A stretch of DNA of 16,093 bases from assembly GCA_964565715.1 (NCBI GenBank), contig CAZMGG010000127.1, positions 1-16,093 on the forward strand. The letters run 5' to 3'. The DNA comes from CAZMGG01 sp964565715 (GTDB taxonomy: Bacteria > Planctomycetota > UBA1135 > UBA2386). The notes under the pieces were generated by a model. That model was not told the DNA's origin. It saw nothing but the letters and a program-made list of their open reading frames with translations, and searched no databases. How positions within the stretch are numbered: position 1 is the stretch's first letter; the number at the start of each line of letters is the position of its first letter. Of this stretch, positions 1 to 8,664 are shown in pieces. The translations under genes and the position numbers were made by a program.

Positions 1-692
1 CGGATGTTGAGCATCACGCGGTTGCCCTCCGCCGGGTGGTTGGCCATCGAGTAGGCCCGGAAGCACGGCTCCGGGTTGTTGGTCACCAGGTCCCACAGCT
101 TGTACTTGTCCCAGTCGGCGCGGAACTGCGGCTCGATCTGGAAGTCCTTGAACTTGAGGTTCTGGTAGGGCGGCACGTCGATCTGGATGTAGCCGCCGGA
201 CTGGAAGTGCAGGATCTCGCCGGGGGGCAGGTTGAGATCGAGTTCCTTGATGAAGGTGGCGACGTTGCGGTTGCTGCGGACGGTGCACTCCCACTTCTTG
301 ATCGAGAAGATCTCGTCAGGGACCTTCACCTTCATGTCCGAGCGCACCTTGACCTGGCAGGCCAGCCGCCAGTTGTCCTTGGCCTCGGAGCGGGAGATGT
401 GGGTCAGCTCGGTGGGCAGGATGTCGCCGCCGCCCTCCAGCACCTGGCACTTGCACATGGCGCAGGTGCCGCCGCCGCCGCAGGCCGACGGCAGGAACAC
501 GCCCTCGCCGGACAGCTTGGCCAGCAGGGTGCCGCCGGCCTCGACCATCGGCGACTTCGACTCGTCGCCGTTGATCAGGATCTTGACCTTGCCGCGCTGC
601 ACCAGCTTGCTCTGGGCGAACAGCAGCACGCCCAGCAGGGCCAGGATGACCACGGTCAGCGCGACCACGCCGATCAGGACGTTGAACAGCAT
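1..692 (-). CDS. nqrF: Na+-translocating NADH:quinone reductase subunit F, 5' part (cut by window edge)
   Basis: NqrF is the NADH-oxidising entry subunit of the sodium-pumping NQR complex. It carries electrons from NADH through FAD and a [2Fe-2S] centre into the membrane subunits. Reading back from ATG at 690-692 gives 230 codons before the window ends; the family is about 410 residues. Residues 4-26 form the single N-terminal membrane anchor. The ferredoxin-type cluster motif is complete: Cys71, Cys77, Cys80 (CGGGGTCAMC) and Cys112 (LACQV). The flavin-binding RAYSMANHP motif follows near residues 213-221. The rest of the FAD domain and the NADH-binding domain lie outside the window. A Shine-Dalgarno GAGGGA (701-706) sits 8 bases upstream and supports the start. 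The gene starts 19 bases after the nqrE stop, as the last nqr gene of the operon. An extra Cys82 lies close to the cluster. Identification is very secure. Confidence 0.95.
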   Translation of the reverse strand, partial: MLFNVLIGVVALTVVILALLGVLLFAQSKLVQRGKVKILINGDESKSPMVEAGGTLLAKLSGEGVFLPSACGGGGTCAMCKCQVLEGGGDILPTELTHISRSEAKDNWRLACQVKVRSDMKVKVPDEIFSIKKWECTVRSNRNVATFIKELDLNLPPGEILHFQSGGYIQIDVPPYQNLKFKDFQIEPQFRADWDKYKLWDLVTNNPEPCFRAYSMANHPAEGNRVMLNI

Positions 693-711
693 CGGGTGTC
701 TCCCTCGGCTC

Positions 712-1359
712 CTAGAGCTGGATGCCGCTGAAGGTCATGAACGCCATGGCGATCAGACCGGTGACGATGAAGGTGATGCCCAGCCCGCGCAGGGCCTTCG
801 GCACGTGGGCGGTGCGCAGCTTCTGCCGGATCGCGGCCATGCCGACGATCGCCAGGAACCAGCCGAGCCCGGAGCCGAAACCGAACACCACCGACTGCGG
901 CAGGGTGTAGTCGCGCTCCACCATGAACAGGGTGCCGCCGAGGATCGCGCAGTTCACCGCGATCAGCGGCAGGAAGATGCCGAGCGCGCCGTAGAGCGCC
1001 GGGCTGAACTTGTCGATGGCCATCTCGACGATCTGCACCATCGCCGCGATCACGGCGATGTAGAAGATCAGGCCGAGATACGACAGGTTGGCCTCCGGCA
1101 GGCCGGCCCAGGCCAGCGCGCCCTCGCGCAGGATGTAGTTGTGGATCGCCCAGTTCACCGGCACCGTGATGGTCTGCACGAAGGTCACCGCCAGGCCGAG
1201 CCCGATGGCGGTGTCGACCCGCTTGCTGACCGCCAGGTACGAGCACATGCCCAGGAAGAAGGCCAGAATCATGTTCTCGACGAACACGGCCTTGACGGCC
1301 AGGCTGATCAGGCCGCTGACACTGTTGGGATCGCCGGAGGCGAGCAGGAGGGAGAGCAT
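712..1359 (-). CDS. nqrE: Na+-translocating NADH:quinone reductase subunit E
   Basis: NqrE is an integral membrane subunit of NQR. With NqrD it forms the symmetric pair that holds an intramembrane iron-sulfur centre on the route from NqrF to NqrC and takes part in sodium transfer. The 215-residue product is of family length and consists almost entirely of hydrophobic helices. The two cluster cysteines expected in the family are visible: Cys39 in FFLGMCSYLAVS and Cys137 in IAVNCAILGG. The ATG overlaps the nqrD stop by one base (TGATG), and a GGAGG Shine-Dalgarno (1367-1371) lies 7 bases upstream, so the start is well supported and translation is probably coupled to nqrD. nqrF follows 19 bases downstream. 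NqrE and NqrD are homologous to RnfA and RnfE, but the surrounding nqrA, B, C and F genes fix the assignment to NQR. Confidence 0.97.
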   Translation of the reverse strand: MLSLLLASGDPNSVSGLISLAVKAVFVENMILAFFLGMCSYLAVSKRVDTAIGLGLAVTFVQTITVPVNWAIHNYILREGALAWAGLPEANLSYLGLIFYIAVIAAMVQIVEMAIDKFSPALYGALGIFLPLIAVNCAILGGTLFMVERDYTLPQSVVFGFGSGLGWFLAIVGMAAIRQKLRTAHVPKALRGLGITFIVTGLIAMAFMTFSGIQL

Positions 1360-2045
1360 CAGTTGGCCTCCGTGTGGCCGGAGATGGCGCGCTGCGCCCA
1401 GACGATCAGGCCGAGCAGGAGGAACGCGCCGGGCGCCAGCACGAACAGGCCGTTGTTGATGAAGCCGTCCTCGAACACCGAGCCGGAGTACCAGCCGGCG
1501 GGGATCACCGTCTGGCCGAGCAGCTTGCCGGTGCTGCCGAGCTCACGGCAGGTCGCCACCGCCAGCAGGATCCAGGAGTAGCCCACGGCATTGCCGACGC
1601 CGTCCAGGAAGCTCGGCCACGGCGGATTGGCCATGGCGTAAGCCTCGGCGCGGCCCATGACGATGCAGTTCGTCACGATGAGCGCGATGAACACCGAGAT
1701 CTGCTTGGCGACGTCGTAGACGAAGGCGTTCAGCACCAGGCTGACCACCGTCACGATGCTGGAGATCACCACCAGCTGCACGACGATGCGGATCGAGTTC
1801 GGGATCAGGTTGCGCATCAGCGAGATCACCGTGTTGCTCATCGCCACGACGAAGATCACCGCGGCGCACATGACCAGGGTCGGCGCCAGCTTGGTGGTCA
1901 CCGCCAGGGCCGAACAGATGCCGAGGATCTGCAGGGCGATCGGGTTGCTGTCCCACAGCGGGTCCAGGATGGCCCGCTTCTCCTTCTTGCCGAACAGCGG
2001 CGCCTTGGGCTTGCTGACGGGAGGGGTGTCGACGGTTGCGGTCAT
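1359..2045 (-). CDS. nqrD: Na+-translocating NADH:quinone reductase subunit D
   Basis: NqrD is the membrane partner of NqrE in the sodium-pumping NADH:quinone reductase. The product has 228 residues: a polar N-terminal stretch of about 28 residues, then hydrophobic helices. The two cysteines that help hold the intramembrane iron-sulfur centre are present: Cys44 in LQILGICSALAV and Cys127 in LIVTNCIVMGRAEAYA. The latter segment is a strongly conserved NqrD/RnfE signature. The start is ATG at 2043-2045, 7 bases after the nqrC stop. A TGAGG at that stop can serve as Shine-Dalgarno, suggesting termination-reinitiation. The nqrD stop overlaps the nqrE start by one base. The gene is intact and collinear with the usual nqrC-D-E order. 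Confidence 0.97.
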   Translation of the reverse strand: MTATVDTPPVSKPKAPLFGKKEKRAILDPLWDSNPIALQILGICSALAVTTKLAPTLVMCAAVIFVVAMSNTVISLMRNLIPNSIRIVVQLVVISSIVTVVSLVLNAFVYDVAKQISVFIALIVTNCIVMGRAEAYAMANPPWPSFLDGVGNAVGYSWILLAVATCRELGSTGKLLGQTVIPAGWYSGSVFEDGFINNGLFVLAPGAFLLLGLIVWAQRAISGHTEAN

Positions 2046-2052
2046 GGGAGCC

Positions 2053-2799
2053 TCACTTGCGCAGGTTGGCGAAGAACGGCTGGTATGCCTCCAGCACCTT
2101 CTTCATGTCGCGGGTGACGCCGTTGCTGGTGATGGTGGCGCCGGACAGGCCATCGACGTAGTGCGCCTTCTCGGCGGGCTCGTCGGGGTTCACCTTGCCC
2201 TTCTTCAGGGTCACGGAGACGAGCTCGCCCTGGGCGTCGAACAGCTGCTTGCCGGCCCAGCTGTCCTGCCAGGCGGGATTGTTGACCTCGCCGCCGAGCC
2301 CCGGGGTCTCGCCGTCCTTGTAGTAGGTGATGCCGACCACCTCGCGGCCCTGCTCGTCCACCGCCAGGAAGCCGTAGAGCCAGCTCCACAGCCCATAGGC
2401 CAGCGTCGGCAGCACGTAGAGGGTCCGGCCGTCGCGGGTCACGCGGAACACCTCCAGGTAGCGGCGGTCGCGGAAGTCGCGCTTGCCGCTCTCGGCCTTG
2501 AGCAGGTCCTTGATCTCCTGCTCGCTCCTGCCCTCGAGCGGCTTGCCGGTCTCGCGCTCGATCACCAGTCGGGTGACCGTGTCGCGGTAGAGCTGCTCCA
2601 GCTCCTTGCGCGGCTTGGCGGCCTCGCTCGCCGGGTTCCAGGAGCCGGCCGCCTTCAGGATGTTCTTCTGGATGTCGAAGGCCTCCGCCGCGGCGATGGT
2701 GTCCTTCAGGCCGTTGTAGGTGAGCGCCAGCGCGGCGCTGCACAGCACGCAGGTCACCAGCGCGAACGTCACGACGTAGGCGTTGCTGTTCTTATCCAT
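2053..2799 (-). CDS. nqrC: Na+-translocating NADH:quinone reductase subunit C (covalent-FMN subunit)
   Basis: NqrC is a periplasm-facing flavoprotein subunit of NQR. It is anchored by one N-terminal helix (about residues 7-28) and passes electrons towards NqrB through FMN that ApbE links covalently to a threonine. The 248-residue product contains the flavinylation motif DGLSGATITSNG, with Thr224 as the expected phosphoester site, matching the SGATxT consensus of the family. The segment GETPGLGGEVNNPAWQ (about residues 163-178) is also typical of NqrC and RnfG FMN domains. The ATG lies inside the end of nqrB with an 8-base overlap (ATGGATAA), and a GGAGG (2810-2814) sits 10 bases upstream, so expression is probably coupled to nqrB. 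An apbE gene that could provide the modification is in this window at 13325-14296. Confidence 0.97.
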   Translation of the reverse strand: MDKNSNAYVVTFALVTCVLCSAALALTYNGLKDTIAAAEAFDIQKNILKAAGSWNPASEAAKPRKELEQLYRDTVTRLVIERETGKPLEGRSEQEIKDLLKAESGKRDFRDRRYLEVFRVTRDGRTLYVLPTLAYGLWSWLYGFLAVDEQGREVVGITYYKDGETPGLGGEVNNPAWQDSWAGKQLFDAQGELVSVTLKKGKVNPDEPAEKAHYVDGLSGATITSNGVTRDMKKVLEAYQPFFANLRK

Positions 2800-4153
2800 G
2801 GCGGGCGAGCCTCCGCTTGATGTTGCCGGCCACGACGAAGTGGTCGATGGTGGGCGCGAACGCGTTCAGCAGCAGGATCGAGAGCATCGCACCCTCCGGG
2901 TAGGCCGGGTTCACCGCCCGCACCAGCACCGTGACCGCGCCGATCAGGATGCCGTAGATCCACTTGCCGCGGTTGGTCTCCGGGCAGGTGACCGGATCGG
3001 TGGCCATGAACACGATGCCGAACAGGAACCCGCCCATCACCACGTGGTCCGCCACCGACAGGCTGCCGATGCCGTCGTAGCCGCTGAACGCCAGGTTCAT
3101 CAGCAGGGCGGTGCCGGCGAGGCCGATCACCCCGGCCAGCATGGTGCGCCAGGAGCCGACGCCGGTGAGCAGCAGCCAGGCGGCGCCGATCAGGATGCAC
3201 AGGGCGCTGGTCTCGCCGGCGCTGCCCGGGATCGTGCCGACGAACATGTCCCACCAGCTGTAGCCGGCGGCGCGGACCGCGTCGCCGGCGTCGGCGAAGT
3301 AGTGCACGCCCTTGCCGTCGACCAGGTGCGTCACCCCGTTGCTGACCGCCTGGGTCATGGCGGCGAGGTCCGCCTGGTGCGCGGCCTGGATCTTGGCGGC
3401 CGCCCCCACCGCCAGCGGCGTGGCCTGGCTGAGGCCGTCGATCAGGTGGGTCGGGCCGTTGCCCGCCACCCACACCGCATCGCCGCTGATCTGGGCCGGG
3501 TAGCCGAAGAACAGGAAGGCGCGGGCCATCAGGGCGACGTTGAACACGTTCATGCCCGTGCCGCCGAACACCTCCTTGACCAGCACCACCGAGAAGGCGA
3601 CGGCCAGCGCGAGCTGCCACAGCGGGATCGACGGCGGCACGATCAGCGCAATCAGCATGCCCGACACCAGGTAGCCCTCGCTGATCTCCTCCTTGCGGAT
3701 CACCGCGAACAGGCCCTCGATGTTCAGGCCGACGAAGTAGCTGACGAAGACGATCGGCAGCATCCGCTGCAGGCCGAACACGACCTTGTCGCCGAAGGTC
3801 GCCGCCGCCGCGACCGGCGCGTAGCCGTCACCGAACAGCAGCCCCTGCAGCCAGCCCGACAGGTAGGCGCCGCCCTCCGGCAGGGATCTGGCCGCCAGCG
3901 CCGCGAAGTGCTGGTGGCCGGTGTTCCAGATCGCGAACAGGAGGCACGGGATCAGCGCGACGATCACCGTCCACATCACGCGCTTGACGTCGACGTAGTC
4001 GCGGACGTGGGTGCCGCGCCGTCCGGCCCGGTGGTCCGGGGTGAACAGGAACGTCTCGCCGGCGTCCAGCAGCGGCCACACCTTGTGCAGCTTGCTGCCG
4101 GGCGCGTGGTAGAGCTGACGCTGCTTGTCGACCAGGTTGCGGAGCAACTTCAC
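2792..4153 (-). CDS. nqrB: Na+-translocating NADH:quinone reductase subunit B (covalent-FMN, sodium-translocating subunit)
   Basis: NqrB is the large polytopic core subunit of NQR. It carries covalent FMN and riboflavin and houses the likely sodium channel. The product has 453 residues, longer than the roughly 415 usual in Vibrio, and the extra length seems to lie in a loop around residues 250-325 just after the flavin site. The flavinylation site reads DGLSQATPLAVG, with Thr245 in the acceptor position. The usual Gly of SGAT is replaced by Gln243. NISEGY-like text (EEISEGYLVSGMLIALIVPPSIPLWQ, in parts at about residues 155-180) and KEVFGGTGMNVFNVALMARAF are characteristic of NqrB/RnfD. The start is GTG (4151-4153), supported by AAGGAG 9 bases upstream. 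It begins 3 bases after the nqrA stop and its end overlaps nqrC by 8 bases. Confidence 0.96.
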   Translation of the reverse strand: MKLLRNLVDKQRQLYHAPGSKLHKVWPLLDAGETFLFTPDHRAGRRGTHVRDYVDVKRVMWTVIVALIPCLLFAIWNTGHQHFAALAARSLPEGGAYLSGWLQGLLFGDGYAPVAAAATFGDKVVFGLQRMLPIVFVSYFVGLNIEGLFAVIRKEEISEGYLVSGMLIALIVPPSIPLWQLALAVAFSVVLVKEVFGGTGMNVFNVALMARAFLFFGYPAQISGDAVWVAGNGPTHLIDGLSQATPLAVGAAAKIQAAHQADLAAMTQAVSNGVTHLVDGKGVHYFADAGDAVRAAGYSWWDMFVGTIPGSAGETSALCILIGAAWLLLTGVGSWRTMLAGVIGLAGTALLMNLAFSGYDGIGSLSVADHVVMGGFLFGIVFMATDPVTCPETNRGKWIYGILIGAVTVLVRAVNPAYPEGAMLSILLLNAFAPTIDHFVVAGNIKRRLARHG

Positions 4154-4156
4154 GGC

Positions 4157-5500
4157 CTACATCTCCTTCTCGTACATGTCGAGTCCCTTGCGCACGACCG
4201 CGCCGACGTCGATCTTGCTCGGATCGACGAAGGTGCAGAGGGCCACGTCCTCCTCGGTCACCTCCAGCAGGCCGAGCTTGACGGACTCCTCCAGGTCGTT
4301 GGCCTGGATGGCCCGCACCAGCGCGGTGGGATGGATGTCGAGGGGCACCACCCGGTCCCAGTGGCCCAGGTCGATGATGGCGCGCACGCCGCCGTGCAAC
4401 TGGGCGTCCAGGTCGTAGGCGCGGCGCGGCACGAGCCACGACAGGACACTGCGATGGAAGCTGAGTTCGCCAAACTGCGGCAGGGCCCAGCCGAACAGGT
4501 CGCGCCGGCCCGCACCCTCGGGGATCGCGGTGACCGTGTGGGCGTGGAAGCCGAGGTAGCCGCCGCCGGGCTCGACGACGCCGGTCAGCACCGTGCCGTT
4601 GATCACCCGCACGTCCTCGCCGAGCGCCTTGCCGCCGGTCAACGCCGGCAGCATCGCGCCTTGGCGGACGCGGAAGTACTGGCGCTGCGGCGCCCGGCTG
4701 CCCGCCACCGCCACCACCCGCTTGCTCGGATAGCGGCCGCTCCGCGCCCATTGGCCGAGCAGGGCCACGGCCTGCGCCTTCAGCGCCCAGGCCACCTCGT
4801 CGCCGCGCAGCGGCCGGATCCGGGCGATGTGGGTGCCGCACAGCCCGCTCGGGTGCGGCCCCTTGAAGTCGTGGATCTCCACGCCCTTCAAGTCGCGCAG
4901 CTCGCTCTGGTGGTCGCCGGCGGCGCGCAGACACAGGTGCACCTTGCCGTCGGTCAGCTTCTGCAGCAGGTCGACGCCGGCCTGCAGGTCGGCCTTCTGC
5001 CCCTGCGTGGCGAACGCCGGGTCCGCCGCCAGCGGCTCGGTGTCCATGCCGTTCACGAAGATCGCCACCGGCGTCTTGTCCGAACGCACCATCCGGCCGA
5101 TCGGCCGCTGCACGAGCAGCGGCCACAGCCCGGCCTGCTTGATCGCCACGATCAGCGCCTTCCGGTCGCCCTGCGGCTTCGGTCCGTCGTGGAACGTCTC
5201 CTTGGCCAAGGGTTCGATCACCACCCGCAGCAGGAAGCGCCGCTCGCCCAGTTCGACCGCCTTGACCACGCCGGTGGCCGGCGAACAGAACTGGATGTCA
5301 CGATCCAGCTTGTCCAGGAACAGCGGCTGGCCGGTGGCGACCTGGTCGCCCTCCTTGACCAGCACCTTCGGCTTGATGCCGGGGAAGTCGGCGGTGGCCA
5401 CGGCCACCAACAGGGGCTCGGGGGCGTCGGCCAGCTTCGGCTCCGGCGCACCCGTGATGCGGATGTCGAAGCCCTTCTTGATGTGATGGGTGGTGGTCAT
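4157..5500 (-). CDS. nqrA: Na+-translocating NADH:quinone reductase subunit A
   Basis: NqrA is the cytoplasmic peripheral subunit of NQR, associated with ubiquinone binding and docked to NqrB. The 447-residue product matches the family length (about 446). The N-terminus HHIKKGFDIRITGAPEP corresponds to the conserved NqrA start. An RnfC/biotinyl-lipoyl-like barrel follows (about residues 45-85, including VKEGDQVATGQPLF and SPATGVVKAV). The C-terminus has the usual ALCTFVDPSKIDVGAVVRKGLDMYEKE signature (shown here in two overlapping parts of the last 30 residues). I chose ATG at 5498-5500 because the reading frame upstream (to 5566) adds 22 residues unlike any NqrA and has no better ribosome site. 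The Shine-Dalgarno here is weak. nqrM lies 84 bases upstream and nqrB 3 bases downstream, so this is the first of the six structural genes. Confidence 0.96.
   Translation of the reverse strand: MTTTHHIKKGFDIRITGAPEPKLADAPEPLLVAVATADFPGIKPKVLVKEGDQVATGQPLFLDKLDRDIQFCSPATGVVKAVELGERRFLLRVVIEPLAKETFHDGPKPQGDRKALIVAIKQAGLWPLLVQRPIGRMVRSDKTPVAIFVNGMDTEPLAADPAFATQGQKADLQAGVDLLQKLTDGKVHLCLRAAGDHQSELRDLKGVEIHDFKGPHPSGLCGTHIARIRPLRGDEVAWALKAQAVALLGQWARSGRYPSKRVVAVAGSRAPQRQYFRVRQGAMLPALTGGKALGEDVRVINGTVLTGVVEPGGGYLGFHAHTVTAIPEGAGRRDLFGWALPQFGELSFHRSVLSWLVPRRAYDLDAQLHGGVRAIIDLGHWDRVVPLDIHPTALVRAIQANDLEESVKLGLLEVTEEDVALCTFVDPSKIDVGAVVRKGLDMYEKEM
4163..4168 (-). promoter_or_regulatory. Shine-Dalgarno of nqrB deciding its GTG start
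   Basis: On the minus strand AAGGAG lies 9 bases before the GTG of nqrB and inside the last codons of nqrA. No ATG in the nqrB frame lies close by. The strong ribosome-binding sequence and the NqrB-like N-terminus (KLLRNLVDKQRQ) together fix a GTG initiation codon. Confidence 0.7.
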
Positions 5501-5584
5501 CCCTGGAAGCTCGCTGCTCGGGGCAATGCGATGAGGGGGCCGGGATTGCAGTCCGCGCGGCGCCAAGGCCTGCTCATGGACGGT

Positions 5585-5773
5585 TCATGGGCAGGCGCCG
5601 CGCTCCTCCCCCGGAGGCGGGATCTGCTCGCCCGGACGGCCGCACCGCGTGCACGATCCATCGGCGCCCACGCCGCCGCAGGAACCCGTCAGGCGCCGGC
5701 CGGTGAGGGCCAGGGCGACGACTGCCAGGACCGGCACCGTGAACACCAGGATGGGCAGGAGATAGGCCGTCAA
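5585..5773 (-). CDS. nqrM: Na+-NQR assembly/maturation factor NqrM (DUF539 family)
   Basis: This is a 62-residue membrane-anchored protein. NqrM proteins are needed for maturation of NQR, probably by delivering iron for the NqrD/NqrE cluster. One hydrophobic helix spans about residues 4-24 and is followed by basic RR and a cysteine motif: Cys32 in TGSCGGV, Cys41 and Cys44 in GSCTRCG, and Cys61 near the end. The family pattern is KGSCGGL...C..CGG...C, and all four cysteines are accounted for. Initiation appears to be TTG (5771-5773), because no ATG or GTG occurs in frame nearby upstream; the Shine-Dalgarno is weak, so the start is less certain than the identity. It precedes nqrA by 84 bases on the same strand. 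In the well-studied gammaproteobacterial operons nqrM is instead found after nqrF, so the order here is rearranged. Confidence 0.88.
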   Translation of the reverse strand: MTAYLLPILVFTVPVLAVVALALTGRRLTGSCGGVGADGSCTRCGRPGEQIPPPGEERGACP

Positions 5774-5869
5774 GGTCGGACCGCTTCGCGAAAAAGGAGC
5801 GAAGGACCATAGCGATCGCCCCCCGGGATGCGAGGAGAAAGGCGCCCGGCGGGCTCCGCCAAGGTGCGG

Positions 5870-6136
5870 TCAGAGCTTCTGCGACACCAGTTCGGTCAGG
5901 GCCTGCAGCGTGTTGCAGTTGCGCAGCGAGATCTCCGGTTCGGCGACCCGGATGGCGAAGCGCTCCTCCAGGAACTCGACCAGTTCCAGCACCCCGGCGG
6001 AGTCGACGATGCCCGACGTGACCAGCGGCGTCTCCGGCTCCAGGCCGTCGGTCCGCCCCTCCCGGAACCAGGTGGCGACGAAGGCGCGGATCTCGGCCTG
6101 GATCCGGGCTGGGTCCGGCTGCGACTTGGCCTCCAT
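5870..6136 (-). CDS. Acyl carrier protein (free-standing)
   Basis: A small acidic helical protein of 88 residues with the acyl-carrier-protein fold. The helix-II motif is GIVDSAGVLELVEFLEERF, with Ser46 as the expected 4'-phosphopantetheine attachment site directly after Asp45. The third position of the usual DSL/DSM motif is Ala here, as in ACPs of specialised pathways rather than fatty-acid AcpP. The N-terminal helix is ARIQAEIRAFVATWF and the C-terminal helix is LQALTELVSQKL. I chose ATG 6134-6136; an in-frame ATG at 6149-6151 would add five residues (MILRP), and neither has a strong Shine-Dalgarno. No ketosynthase, ligase or transferase gene lies beside it in this window, so its acyl cargo cannot be inferred. 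It may share a transcript with the tRNA gene upstream and lies 96 bases before nqrM. Confidence 0.85.
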   Translation of the reverse strand: MEAKSQPDPARIQAEIRAFVATWFREGRTDGLEPETPLVTSGIVDSAGVLELVEFLEERFAIRVAEPEISLRNCNTLQALTELVSQKL

Positions 6137-6215
6137 GGGGCGGAGGATCATGCCATCCGGACCGCCCAGGACAAGCCCGGCCGCCCCCCCGCTGGCGGCG
6201 GCAGATCGACGTAAG

Positions 6216-6314
6216 TGGCGGGAGTGCATGGGAATCGAACCCACCGGGAGCCGCGCCAGGCGACCCCCCACAGGTTTTGAAGACCAGGCAGCACACCAGC
6301 ACTGATGCACTCCC
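6216..6314 (-). tRNA. selC: Selenocysteine tRNA, anticodon UCA
   Basis: On the minus strand the 99 bases fold as a bacterial tRNA-Sec. The acceptor stem is 8 bp (GGGAGTGC with GCACTCCC). The D stem is 6 bp with a 4-base loop (CAGTGC TGGT GTGCTG). The anticodon loop CTTCAAA places UCA, which reads UGA. The variable arm is long, with about 9 paired positions (GGGGGTCGC with GCGGCTCCC), and the T arm is GTGGG TTCGATT CCCAT. Discriminator G and an encoded CCA follow (CCA at 6216-6218). The 8+5 acceptor/T-stem pattern is the bacterial selC hallmark. The anticodon stem CTGGT/ACCTG contains one U-U mismatch. The gene sits 58 bases after the histidine kinase stop and before the ACP gene. It implies that the organism makes selenoproteins, although selA, selB and selD are not in this window. 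Confidence 0.96.
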
Positions 6315-6329
6315 GCACGGGGGTGGGGA

Positions 6330-6358
6330 AGCGTGTCGGTGCGGGCCGCCGGAGTCAA
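6330..6358 (-). promoter_or_regulatory. Possible sigma70-type promoter for selC
   Basis: On the minus strand TTGACT (6353-6358, five of six matches to the -35 consensus) lies 17 bases from CACGCT (6330-6335), a poor -10 match. The tRNA begins 15 bases further on. The spacing is right for a selC promoter in the short gap after the histidine kinase, but the -10 is weak and the tRNA could also be transcribed from upstream. Confidence 0.25.
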
Positions 6359-6372
6359 GGCGGGCCTCGCCG

Positions 6373-8660
<2,288 letters not shown>

Positions 8661-8664
<4 letters not shown>

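Noticed and set aside
36..5812. Very long plus-strand open frames opposite the nqr operon (for example 2783-5812)
   Set aside because: They are antisense to well-conserved nqr genes, have low-complexity Arg/Gly/His/Asp-rich composition, and arise from high GC at third codon positions.
5804..5815. TATGGT as a -10 box for an nqr operon promoter upstream of nqrM
   Set aside because: The matching -35 position (CTCGCA) is poor. A promoter in 5774-5869 is plausible but not supported by this pair alone.
5838..5860. Possible rho-independent terminator after the ACP gene (GGCGG AGC CCGCC on the minus strand, then GGGCGCC and TTT)
   Set aside because: The stem is only 5 bp and the T run is short and offset, so in such GC-rich DNA it could occur by chance.
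6185..6207. GC hairpin downstream of selC (GCCGCC ... GGCGGC on the minus strand)
   Set aside because: No T tract follows it and the ACP gene begins shortly after, so I cannot call it a terminator.
6228..6305. Short plus-strand reading frame beginning MGIEPTGSRARRPP and its minus-strand counterpart CLVFKTCGGSPGA
   Set aside because: Both are translations of the selenocysteine tRNA gene. This peptide text is a recurring false protein call wherever selC is present.
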